From DASUNQ01 sp044866775 (GTDB lineage: Bacteria > Acidobacteriota > Thermoanaerobaculia > Multivoradales > UBA5704), in assembly GCA_044866775.1 (NCBI GenBank), contig JBIOUG010000030.1, positions 1-29,464 of the forward strand: a stretch of 29,464 nucleotides of DNA, given 5' to 3'. How positions within the stretch are numbered: the stretch's first letter is position 1; each line of letters starts with the position of its first letter. Positions 6,701 to 13,619 of this stretch are shown one piece after another. The translations under genes were made by a program, and so were the position numbers. The notes under the pieces are model-generated. The model had not been told where the DNA came from. It saw only the letters and a program-made list of their open reading frames with translations, and made no database searches.

Positions 6701-7296
6701 TTCGCACCCCGCTTTCCCTTCGGCTTCCGGGTGGGCGCGGCCAGCTCCGCCAGTCGAGCGCGGAGAGCGTCGAGCATCGGCGCCGGCAGGCGCTTCAACA
6801 GTTCCTCCGCCCGCTTCCACAGGTTGAACACGTCGGTATCGCGGAGGTCGCGGCCGAGGGTTAGCGCAGCGTCCGTCAGGTCGTCGCGTAATCCCTCCAA
6901 ATCCACCTCGCCCCAGAAGAACGCTTCGGGGCTTGTCTCGAAAAACTCCCCGCCGAGGTCGCCCGGCATGTTCATGGAGTTGCCCGGCTCCCATTGCGGG
7001 ATGTCCTTGGGGATGTCCCGAGACGGCGCGTGCTTGAACTGCCGGCCGCCGGCCCGCAAGCGCTCGACACGGGCCGCGAGACTGCCGAGCGCGGCGATGA
7101 GGTCGAGGATGTCGGCCGTCGCTATGGACAGCCGCCATTCAACCTCTGGCGTCACGCCTTGGACAAGCTGGCGGGCCAGCTCGGCATGCGGGTTCGGTTC
7201 GCGGTCGGGAATGACCGCGGCGGCGGCGCGGCGGAGTGCGTTGCGCACCTGCTCTGCGTCGGGCGGAAAGACGGTAGGCTGCGAGCGGTCTGGCAT
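6697..7296 (-). CDS. Hypothetical protein, first gene of HTH operon (transposon cargo)
   Basis: 199-residue soluble protein of no recognised family. The ATG at 7296 is preceded by GAGGAG about 8 bases away. The predicted structure is helical: an N-terminal half with LSIATADILDLIAALGSLAARVERL, an acidic aromatic centre (GGEFFETSPEAFFWGEVDLEGL), and a helical end with a basic tail (APTRKPKGKRGAK). It heads the operon 7296-5922 and is transcribed divergently from the ribbon-helix-helix gene. No membrane segments or catalytic motifs are apparent. Confidence 0.65.
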   Translation of the reverse strand: MPDRSQPTVFPPDAEQVRNALRRAAAAVIPDREPNPHAELARQLVQGVTPEVEWRLSIATADILDLIAALGSLAARVERLRAGGRQFKHAPSRDIPKDIPQWEPGNSMNMPGDLGGEFFETSPEAFFWGEVDLEGLRDDLTDAALTLGRDLRDTDVFNLWKRAEELLKRLPAPMLDALRARLAELAAPTRKPKGKRGAK

Positions 7297-7333
7297 CGCC
7301 CCGGCTCCTCTGTCGTCGAGCGTTTGTTGGGCT

Positions 7334-7384
7334 CCGAGCCGCCGGGGTGCGGCATCCGTCCAGGGTTCGCCCCCGGCGGCTCGG
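7334..7384. repeat. Perfect 14-bp inverted repeat (hairpin) in the divergent region
   Basis: CCGAGCCGCCGGGG at 7334-7347 is matched by its exact complement at 7371-7384 with a 23-base loop. It lies 38-88 bases upstream of the minus-strand operon start. It could act as a 5'-leader structure there, or as a barrier to read-through. No T-run follows on either strand, so a simple intrinsic terminator is unlikely. Confidence 0.6.
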
Positions 7385-7469
7385 GGTTCTTCCTTCCTGT
7401 CGGGCGCTACCTGCCTATCCGCGTTCCGGTTTCCTCACCTCCGATCAAGGGTGGTTCTCCGTGGATGCT

Positions 7470-7509
7470 AGCGTACTGACGTATGTACGTCAAGCGACGT
7501 AGGTACGCT
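7470..7509. promoter_or_regulatory. Array of palindromic half-sites, probable RHH operator
   Basis: Five related half-sites lie just before the ribbon-helix-helix gene: AGCGTA (7470-7475), GACGTA (7478-7483), TACGTC (7486-7491), GACGTA (7496-7501) and TACGCT (7504-7509). The central pair forms the palindrome TGACGTA-TG-TACGTCA (7477-7492). Arrays of short repeats at 8-10-bp spacing are the usual binding sites of ribbon-helix-helix dimers, so autoregulation by the 7517 product is likely. The last half-site also resembles a -10 box 7 bases before the ATG. Confidence 0.65.
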
Positions 7510-7516
7510 CTAGGGC

Positions 7517-7723
7517 ATGCCCAGGAAGAAGCCAGCGCCCAAGGCACGGCAGGGACCGCGGGGCGGGCTGACGACCGTCACCAAGTCCGGGATGGTTCGG
7601 AAGACGCTCTGGCTACACGAGGACGAAGCCGAAGCGCTGCGCGAGCGCGCCTACCGGGAGCGCCGTTCGGAGTCGGAGATCATGCGGCAGGCGCTGCGGC
7701 GCCTCCTCGGAATCGAGGACTGA
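7517..7723 (+). CDS. Ribbon-helix-helix DNA-binding protein (transposon cargo)
   Basis: 68-residue protein. A basic, Pro-rich arm (MPRKKPAPKARQGPRGG) precedes a ribbon-helix-helix fold. The strand is MVRKTLWLHEDE, helix 1 is AEALRERAYRERR, and SESEIMRQALRRLLG forms the turn and helix 2. Such small dimers act as antitoxins or autorepressors. It is directly preceded by a palindromic repeat array and followed after 41 bp by the DUF4365 gene. It may therefore control that pair. No good Shine-Dalgarno is seen; the transcript may be leaderless. Confidence 0.75.
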   Translation: MPRKKPAPKARQGPRGGLTTVTKSGMVRKTLWLHEDEAEALRERAYRERRSESEIMRQALRRLLGIED

Positions 7724-7764
7724 GACGAGAGAACACAAGTAGGACGGGGGCTGAGTTTATCATC

Positions 7765-8262
7765 ATGGTTACCGATGTAGAACTCCCGTCCACTGCGCGA
7801 AAGGCCGTCTTCGGCGTGGTTTATCTCCGCGCAGTTGCAGCAGTTGCGGGCTATACGGTGTCGGTCCCAGAAGTCGACTATGACAGCGTTGATGTCACGC
7901 TTAACTCGAAGGAAGGGAAGCGAAATCGCCTTGAGTTTCAAGTGAAGTGTAGCGCGCAACCAGCGCCCGTCGGCGTTGATTTGGCTTACAGGCTCAAGCG
8001 TAAAAACTATGAAGACCTCAGAATCGATAGTGTTATCCCGCGGTTTCTCTTGGTTGTGATTGTGCCGGACGATATAACTCAGTGGATGAGACAAAGCGAA
8101 CGGCGCATGAATCTCAGACGTTGCGGCTTTTGGTGTTCGCTGCGAGGAGCCCAGGATCTACCTAACCCGGATTCAAGTTCAATCACGGTTCGACTTCCTA
8201 GAACCAACCTCTTGACTCCCGAGGCCCTGCGTGACTTAATGGAACGAGGGATCGGCCCATGA
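7765..8262 (+). CDS. DUF4365-type, PD-(D/E)XK-like protein (transposon cargo)
   Basis: 165-residue protein resembling the DUF4365 family. The region DYDSVDVTLNS...LEFQVKCSA places Asp43, Gln59 and Lys61 in the order D...(E/Q)xK of PD-(D/E)XK nuclease-like folds. DUF4365 proteins are widespread in accessory regions and some are linked to phage-defence loci. A DNA- or RNA-processing role is inferred. ATG 7765 is chosen as the first in-frame ATG before the conserved part. Its stop overlaps the next start as ATGA, showing translational coupling. Base composition and codon use are more AT-rich than the host genes nearby. Confidence 0.72.
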   Translation: MVTDVELPSTARKAVFGVVYLRAVAAVAGYTVSVPEVDYDSVDVTLNSKEGKRNRLEFQVKCSAQPAPVGVDLAYRLKRKNYEDLRIDSVIPRFLLVVIVPDDITQWMRQSERRMNLRRCGFWCSLRGAQDLPNPDSSSITVRLPRTNLLTPEALRDLMERGIGP

Positions 8263-9437
8263 TCGTGTCCATCAAAGACCGCGCTACTCTCCTCGGTATC
8301 CACCCCGCTCGCGTTGGAGCCTACCTTCATGCCAAGGGATGGCAAAGGATGGTCCATGAACCGAGTCGCTACTCGCTCTGGGTGAAACCGGACGCTCGCG
8401 AAGTTGAGGCCCTCCTTCCCCTGGACTCAGGCTTGGGTGATTTCGCCGAGCGCATGGCAGAACTCCTGGGAGATCTTCAGCGAGAGGAGCAGCGCTCAGA
8501 ACTCGAAATCCTTCGTGACATTGAGTTAGCCAATTGCGACGTGTTCAGATTTCGGAAAGATCCGCATTCCGATATCATGGGAACCATTCAGATTGACGAT
8601 GGGGTACGTTTCGTTGCGCATGCGCGTGACCTGCTTTTGTATGCGGCGGCTGCGGAACATGAACCTAGTCGCACGGCAGTGACGCGGCCGTCCGCGGATG
8701 TTTCGCGCTTCATGTCGCAGGCGTTGCTTGGGCAAACTGAGATCTCGAGCTTCGTTGTTACAGCGCAGGTTCCCGTACCGTCCCGCTTGAGCGACCCGCT
8801 CTTCCCGGATCTTATTTCTCCCGCCCTAGAACCATTTGAGAGGCGCGCTGGCGTCCGCCTTATGAGCCTCCTGAGTGACACGCGCGAGGCTGCCATGGAA
8901 GTAGCGCAAACTAACGACTTTCGACCGTTCGCGGAAGTGCTCAATAGGGGTGCAACCGTCGATCTCTATAGCACGCTTGTCGAGGCGCAAGAGATTGGCC
9001 CCGGCGAGCCACTGGAAATAGGTTGTTCATGGGCGCCAGCCAGGCCGCTAGTTGGGTCGGCCCCTCTCGTGGTTAGGTTCGAGCCAGAACTAACTTTACC
9101 GATCAGATCCGCCGTTGATATGCTGCGACCACGAAGCGTTAAGGAGGGGGTGCGCATATTTGGGTACGTCGAACTCTTGCAACAACCGGCGCAAGAGGTC
9201 TTGGTTGGAGAGCTGGTGGTTAAGGCGGTGGTTGAACGCAGCGACTTAAATGTCCACCTAACACTAAGCCAGCCAGATTACGGGCTCGCTATCAAGGCAT
9301 TCGGCGAGAAAAGGCCGATTGAAGTCGTCGGCGATCTTGCGAAGGATGGAAAGTTTTGGAGGTTACGCGATCCGCGAAACATCGTGCTTCACCGCGGAGA
9401 AAACGCGCCCTCTAGTGAAGATGACGATGGGGAGTAG
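8259..9437 (+). CDS. Unknown 392-aa partner of the DUF4365 protein (transposon cargo)
   Basis: 392-residue soluble protein of unrecognised family, coupled to the DUF4365 gene by a 4-bp ATGA overlap. The first ~50 residues (LLGIHPARVGAYLHAKGWQRM...YSLWVKP) look like a small winged-helix or HTH-like module that may recognise nucleic acid or a protein. The remainder alternates strands and helices without obvious catalytic motifs. The end is acidic (SSEDDDGE). Obligate-looking pairing and the mobile location suggest a two-component conflict system in which this protein is the sensor or regulator. That is inference. Confidence 0.7.
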   Translation: MIVSIKDRATLLGIHPARVGAYLHAKGWQRMVHEPSRYSLWVKPDAREVEALLPLDSGLGDFAERMAELLGDLQREEQRSELEILRDIELANCDVFRFRKDPHSDIMGTIQIDDGVRFVAHARDLLLYAAAAEHEPSRTAVTRPSADVSRFMSQALLGQTEISSFVVTAQVPVPSRLSDPLFPDLISPALEPFERRAGVRLMSLLSDTREAAMEVAQTNDFRPFAEVLNRGATVDLYSTLVEAQEIGPGEPLEIGCSWAPARPLVGSAPLVVRFEPELTLPIRSAVDMLRPRSVKEGVRIFGYVELLQQPAQEVLVGELVVKAVVERSDLNVHLTLSQPDYGLAIKAFGEKRPIEVVGDLAKDGKFWRLRDPRNIVLHRGENAPSSEDDDGE

Positions 9438-9447
9438 GTGGAAGGCA

Positions 9448-9624
9448 TCACTTGTCGCGACTCCTCGGTTTCTTCGCACGATGTGCGCGTTCTAGGTCCA
9501 TGATCTCTGCTTTCGGCACCGACACGATGCGCCGCGCAAACTCCGTGAACCGCTCGAATGGATGCGGCTCCTCCGGCGGCGGCGTCTGCGGCTCCGCCCG
9601 CGGCTCCGCCCGCTCATCCTTCAT
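9448..9624 (-). CDS. Small 58-aa conserved-style ORF downstream of transposase
   Basis: ATG at 9624 is preceded by a good AGGAGGAAG ribosome-binding site and lies 39 bp after the transposase stop. The product begins MKDERAEPRAEPQTPPPEEP and continues HPFERFTEFARRIVSVPKAEIMDLERAHR before a basic end. The FERF...VPKAEI pattern is typical of a small hypothetical protein seen beside many unrelated genes. It is probably co-transcribed with the transposase. Its function is unknown; an accessory or regulatory role in transposition is possible. It ends only 10 bp from the convergent 8259-9437 gene. Confidence 0.7.
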   Translation of the reverse strand: MKDERAEPRAEPQTPPPEEPHPFERFTEFARRIVSVPKAEIMDLERAHRAKKPRSRDK

Positions 9625-9663
9625 GGCTTCTTCCTCCTCCGCTTTCCGCGGCCTTCCCGTGCC

Positions 9664-10620
9664 TCACGTCGTCGCCGGCTCGCCGATCAGGTCGCGGTAC
9701 ATGATGCGCTTCCCGATGATGCCGACCGCCACCTTGAGGAAGCGCATTCCGTCGCCGCCCTTCCGCGAGTTGAACCGGAAGGTCTCTTCGTCGAGGTAAC
9801 GGTGCAGGTGGAACGGTTCCACGCTCACGTAGGTTCCCTTGATGGCCCGCTTGAACAGGCACCAGAAGTTCTCCATGCCGTTGGTGTGGATCTTCCCTTC
9901 GACGTACTTCTCGGCGTGGTTGATGACGCCGTGGACGTAGTCGGTAGCCAGCTCGGTGTAGGACTTCAGGGTGTCGGTAAAGACTTCCGACCCCTTCTCG
10001 ACGTGCTGCTTGACTTCCGGGGTGAGACTCTTCCGCTTGACGTTCGGCACGACCTTGGTGCGCACCCGGCTGTGTCCGTCCTCGCCGTGCCGTTCCAGGA
10101 GCCCCATGACGGCGGTTTTCCCCATCGGTCCCCGTCCCTTGATCTTCTGCGCCCGCTTGTGCTTGTGCATGAACCGGGCGCGCCCGCCGATGAAGGTCTC
10201 ATCCACCTCAACCTCGCCGCTCATCTTCCCGAAGCTCCCGGTCTGCATGGCGAGCCGGATGCGATGGCCCATGAACCAGCCGGTCTTCTGAGTCACCCCG
10301 AGCGCGCGGGCGATCTCGTAGGAGCTGATTCCGTTTTTGCAGTTGACGACCAGCCAGAGCGCCGGCAGCCACTTGTCCAAGCCGATCGGCGAGTCCTCAA
10401 AGATGGTCCCGACCTTGACGGAGAATTGGCGCTTGCACTCCCGGCACTTCCACAGGCGCCGGGTGCTCAGGAAGGAGTGCTCCGTCCCCTGGCAGCGGGG
10501 GCAAGTCACCCGCCCGTCGGGCCAGCGGAGGGCGGCCACAAAGGCGAGGCAGACATCGGGGTCCGCGAAGTAGCGGATCGCGCCCAACAGGGTCTCGGGA
10601 ACGGGCTGCTGGCTGTCCAT
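9664..10620 (-). CDS. IS1595-family transposase
   Basis: 318-residue transposase. An N-terminal zinc ribbon (Cys40, Cys43 in CPRC; Cys59, Cys62 in CREC) is followed by an HTH-like part (NGISSYEIARALGVTQKTGWFMGHRIR). The DDE-type catalytic core has VEVDETFIGG (Asp140), VFTDTLKSY (Asp216) and HTNGMENFW (probable third residue Glu250). This is the ISXO2-like domain plan of the IS1595 group. Length is normal and no frameshift is seen, so it may be active. ATG 10620 is favoured over upstream frame because the promoter's -10 box ends 7 bases before it and the conserved part starts right after. Confidence 0.93.
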   Translation of the reverse strand: MDSQQPVPETLLGAIRYFADPDVCLAFVAALRWPDGRVTCPRCQGTEHSFLSTRRLWKCRECKRQFSVKVGTIFEDSPIGLDKWLPALWLVVNCKNGISSYEIARALGVTQKTGWFMGHRIRLAMQTGSFGKMSGEVEVDETFIGGRARFMHKHKRAQKIKGRGPMGKTAVMGLLERHGEDGHSRVRTKVVPNVKRKSLTPEVKQHVEKGSEVFTDTLKSYTELATDYVHGVINHAEKYVEGKIHTNGMENFWCLFKRAIKGTYVSVEPFHLHRYLDEETFRFNSRKGGDGMRFLKVAVGIIGKRIMYRDLIGEPATT

Positions 10621-10627
10621 ACCCAGG

Positions 10628-10656
10628 ACCGTAGCACGGATCGCCGGGTGAGTCAA
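10628..10656 (-). promoter_or_regulatory. Transposase promoter at right transposon end
   Basis: On the minus strand TTGACT (10651-10656, within the inverted repeat) and TACGGT (10628-10633) are 17 bp apart. The start of transcription would fall at or within a base or two of the ATG at 10620. That implies a leaderless or nearly leaderless transposase mRNA. Confidence 0.65.
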
Positions 10657-10669
10657 GTATATGGTTACC
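10646..10669 (-). repeat. Right inverted terminal repeat of the transposon
   Basis: Read on the minus strand from 10669 it begins GGTAACCATATACTTGACTC, pairing with the left terminus (4937-4960) at 22 of 24 positions. It is followed outward by the second copy of the target duplication. Confidence 0.92.
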
Positions 10670-10677
10670 AAACCAAG
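10670..10677. repeat. Right 8-bp target-site duplication
   Basis: AAACCAAG, identical to 4929-4936. Removing one copy together with the element rejoins the interrupted hypothetical gene in frame. Confidence 0.93.
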
Positions 10678-10726
10678 CGCCGCCAAGAAGGCGAAGGCGC
10701 CGGCCCGCAGGCAGACGCGGCGGTAG
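10678..10726 (+). pseudogene. 3' tail of the gene interrupted by the transposon
   Basis: Continuation of the gene that begins at 4473. With the first base completing an AGC codon, it reads SAAKKAKAPARRQTRR and ends with TAG at 10724-10726. The basic Lys/Arg/Ala/Pro composition matches the sequence just before the insertion (GKSPAKQAPKKP). It has no start of its own. Confidence 0.85.
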
Positions 10727-10751
10727 CGCGCGCCCGGCGCTCGCCACCCGC

Positions 10752-10757
10752 TAAGAT
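10752..10757 (+). promoter_or_regulatory. Possible -10 box of the AAA+ regulator gene
   Basis: TAAGAT ends 6 bases before the ATG at 10764. There is no Shine-Dalgarno in between, so transcription from it would give a leaderless message. No -35 consensus is visible. Confidence 0.4.
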
Positions 10758-10763
10758 GTCCCC

Positions 10764-12263
<1,500 letters not shown>

Positions 12264-12438
12264 AGTGGGGTCGAGCCGCTGCGGTAGAATGTCGCAGGCG
12301 CGGCGTTTTGTCCCCGCGCGAGAAAACCGCGGAGAAACAGGGCTTCGGCGGTCCTACGCACGAGCGCGGCGAATGTTTCTGCGGCAAATTGTCGCGTGGC
12401 GCCGCCCGGCGCGGCCGCGGCGACTTCCCTTTCGCACT

Positions 12439-12480
12439 CTGTAACACCTTGGTACGTTTCGGTTTACAGTTCCGTTACAG
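12439..12480. promoter_or_regulatory. Repeated half-sites, possible activator-binding region
   Basis: CTGTAAC (12439-12445), TTTACAG (12463-12469) and GTTACAG (12474-12480). The first and last are exact complements, and the last two are spaced 11 bp, one helical turn. The block ends 15 bp before the -24/-12 promoter, close for an upstream activating sequence. A binding site for the Fis-type HTH of the preceding regulator is plausible but inferred. Confidence 0.5.
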
Positions 12481-12495
12481 GGAGGTGGCGCGCGT

Positions 12496-12510
12496 TGGCA
12501 GACCGGTTGC
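12496..12510 (+). promoter_or_regulatory. Sigma54-type -24/-12 promoter
   Basis: TGGCA (12496-12500) and TTGC (12507-12510) have the GG and GC dinucleotides separated by exactly 10 bp, the invariant spacing of sigma54 promoters. Transcription would begin near 12522, just ahead of the AGGAGG and ATG at 12541. An AAA+ regulator encoded directly upstream adds support. Confidence 0.65.
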
Positions 12511-12540
12511 GATGTCGGGGGGGCGACCAGGAGGAACACC

Positions 12541-12699
12541 ATGCTGCAAGCCCTACGCGACCACGCCGCCGCCATCCCCCAGGTGCCGCTCCGGCTCCTG
12601 CTCTCGGTGGGGACGCTGACCAGCTTCGTCTGGCTGCTGGCGCAGGATCTCATCGATCCGCTGGCCGTGTTCGCCCTCCAGCTCTATCTCGCCTTTTGA
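12541..12699 (+). CDS. 52-aa hydrophobic small protein
   Basis: The ATG is preceded by a good ribosome-binding site (CAGGAGGAACACC). The product starts MLQALRDHAAAIPQ and continues as a largely hydrophobic stretch (VPLRLLLSVGTLTSFVWLLAQ, then DPLAVFALQLYLAF). It could form one or two membrane segments. It is the first gene after the -24/-12 promoter and 25 bp upstream of the RsbW-like gene, so it probably belongs to the same transcript. No family is recognised. A small membrane partner or sensor for the downstream switch is possible. Confidence 0.65.
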   Translation: MLQALRDHAAAIPQVPLRLLLSVGTLTSFVWLLAQDLIDPLAVFALQLYLAF

Positions 12700-12724
12700 C
12701 GCCCCAGCCCTCCGAGCCCGTCTG

Positions 12725-13159
12725 ATGCCCGGCAACGCGATCCTGCGGGAGGTCACGCTGACTCTCCCCATGGCGCCCGACATGGAAGTCGCGGCCAGCA
12801 AGACCGCCACGGCCATCGCCGAGTTCATGAAGATGAGTCCGGATAGAATCGACGAGGTCCGGATGGCGGTGATCGAGGCCTGCATCAACGCGTTCGAGCA
12901 CAGCCGTGCGGCCGACCGCCAGGTGACGATGACCTTCGAGGTCGTCGGCAAGCACGAGCCGGAGGAGCTGCGCATCACGGTGAAGGACGCCGGCGTCGGC
13001 TTCGACCCGAAGGCGATCGAGGAGCCGACGATCGAGAAGAAGCTGGGCGACGCCCGCAAGCGCGGCTGGGGGATCAAGATCATCCAAGGGCTCATGGACG
13101 ACGTCGAGATCCACTCCGGCAGCGAGGGGACGACGGTCATCATGAGCAAGCGGCGCTAG
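12725..13159 (+). CDS. RsbW-like anti-sigma factor / HATPase kinase
   Basis: 144-residue GHKL ATPase of the anti-sigma/serine-kinase type. The N box is EACINAFEHS, the G1 box is DAGVGFD and the G2 box is RGWGIKII. The opening pattern (LTLPMAPDMEVAASKTATAIAEFM...MSPDRIDEVRMAVIEACINAFEH) is that of RsbW/SpoIIAB-like proteins. Such proteins bind a partner regulator and phosphorylate a STAS antagonist, and here both a STAS gene and a SpoIIE-type phosphatase follow. No sigma factor is in view, so the final target is unknown. The Shine-Dalgarno is weak, suggesting coupling to the preceding small ORF. Confidence 0.9.
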   Translation: MPGNAILREVTLTLPMAPDMEVAASKTATAIAEFMKMSPDRIDEVRMAVIEACINAFEHSRAADRQVTMTFEVVGKHEPEELRITVKDAGVGFDPKAIEEPTIEKKLGDARKRGWGIKIIQGLMDDVEIHSGSEGTTVIMSKRR

Positions 13160-13198
13160 GAGCCCGTCGCGCTGGTCGCGCGACGGAAAGCGCTCCTA
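13157..13198 (+). repeat. Strong hairpin between RsbW-like and STAS genes
   Basis: The outer stem TAGGAGC (13157-13163)/GCTCCTA (13192-13198) and inner stem CCGTCGCG (13164-13171)/CGCGACGG (13179-13186) enclose a 7-base loop. A small bulge (13187-13191) lies on one side. The stem begins at the RsbW stop codon. There is no T-run. It may attenuate transcription or set mRNA stability and stoichiometry between the two genes. Confidence 0.65.
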
Positions 13199-13214
13199 GC
13201 ATTGATTGGAGCAC

Positions 13215-13234
13215 GGCGCGAAAGCCTTCGCGCC
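13215..13234 (+). repeat. Second hairpin in the RsbW-STAS intergenic region
   Basis: GGCGCGAA (13215-13222) and TTCGCGCC (13227-13234) form a perfect 8-bp stem with a 4-base loop, 27 bp before the STAS start. A closely similar hairpin lies after the S1-domain gene at 19518-19537, suggesting a repeated element of this genome. Confidence 0.6.
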
Positions 13235-13260
13235 TTAGGCGGCGAGGCGTGGACGGAGAG

Positions 13261-13611
13261 ATGACCGTGAATTCCAATGTGACCGTGGACCGGCGGGAAG
13301 GCGTGGCCCTGATCTACACCCAGGGCTACATCAACAACCAGGCGGGGGAGGAGGTCGCGCGGGTGGCGTACGCGCTGCTCGACGAGGGCTACAAGACGCT
13401 CCTGCTCAACCTCGGCGGCACGACGATCGTCAACTCGATCGGGATCTCGATCCTGATCGAGATCATCGAGAAGATGCTCGAGATCAACGGCAAGCTGGCG
13501 TTCTGCTGCCTCACCCACACCATCGACAAGACCTTCCACATCATGGGCCTCGCGCAGTACGCGCCGATCTACGGCGACGAAGCGACGGCCCTGGCGGCGT
13601 TGCGCGGCTGA
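13261..13611 (+). CDS. STAS-domain anti-anti-sigma factor
   Basis: 116-residue single STAS domain, the RsbV/SpoIIAA role in partner switching. The typical pattern is VTVDRREGVALIYTQGYINNQAG, then 'LLLNLGGTTIVNSIGISILIEII'. Ser59 in VNSIGIS is at the position phosphorylated in the family. ATG 13261 is chosen for the GGAGAG just upstream; a GTG at 13249 is an alternative. It is followed after 8 bp by the phosphatase gene. In the family model the unphosphorylated form sequesters the RsbW-like kinase. Confidence 0.88.
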   Translation: MTVNSNVTVDRREGVALIYTQGYINNQAGEEVARVAYALLDEGYKTLLLNLGGTTIVNSIGISILIEIIEKMLEINGKLAFCCLTHTIDKTFHIMGLAQYAPIYGDEATALAALRG

Positions 13612-13619
13612 GGCCGCCG

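Larger units (their letters stand above)
4937..10669. mobile_element. 5.7-kb IS1595-family transposon carrying candidate defence genes
   Basis: The element is bounded by inverted repeats starting GGTAAC and an exact 8-bp target duplication. It contains one transposase (9664-10620, minus strand) at the right end. From left to right the cargo is a HEPN-like gene, a three-gene minus-strand operon with an HTH protein, a ribbon-helix-helix gene, a DUF4365 gene with its overlapping partner, and a 58-aa ORF behind the transposase. The intact target duplication and restorable host frame show that both ends moved as one unit, relatively recently. Members of this family with passenger genes are known; this cargo set is not one I recognise. 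The HEPN and DUF4365 parts look less GC-rich than the flanks, in line with transfer. Confidence 0.92.

Noticed and set aside
7334..7384. tRNA or T-arm-like structure (contains GGGTTCGCC)
   Set aside because: No acceptor, D or anticodon arms can be drawn; it is a simple long hairpin.
4937..10669. Composite transposon made of two IS copies
   Set aside because: Only one transposase is present and the left end carries just the terminal repeat and promoter. The exact target duplication fits a single unit transposon.
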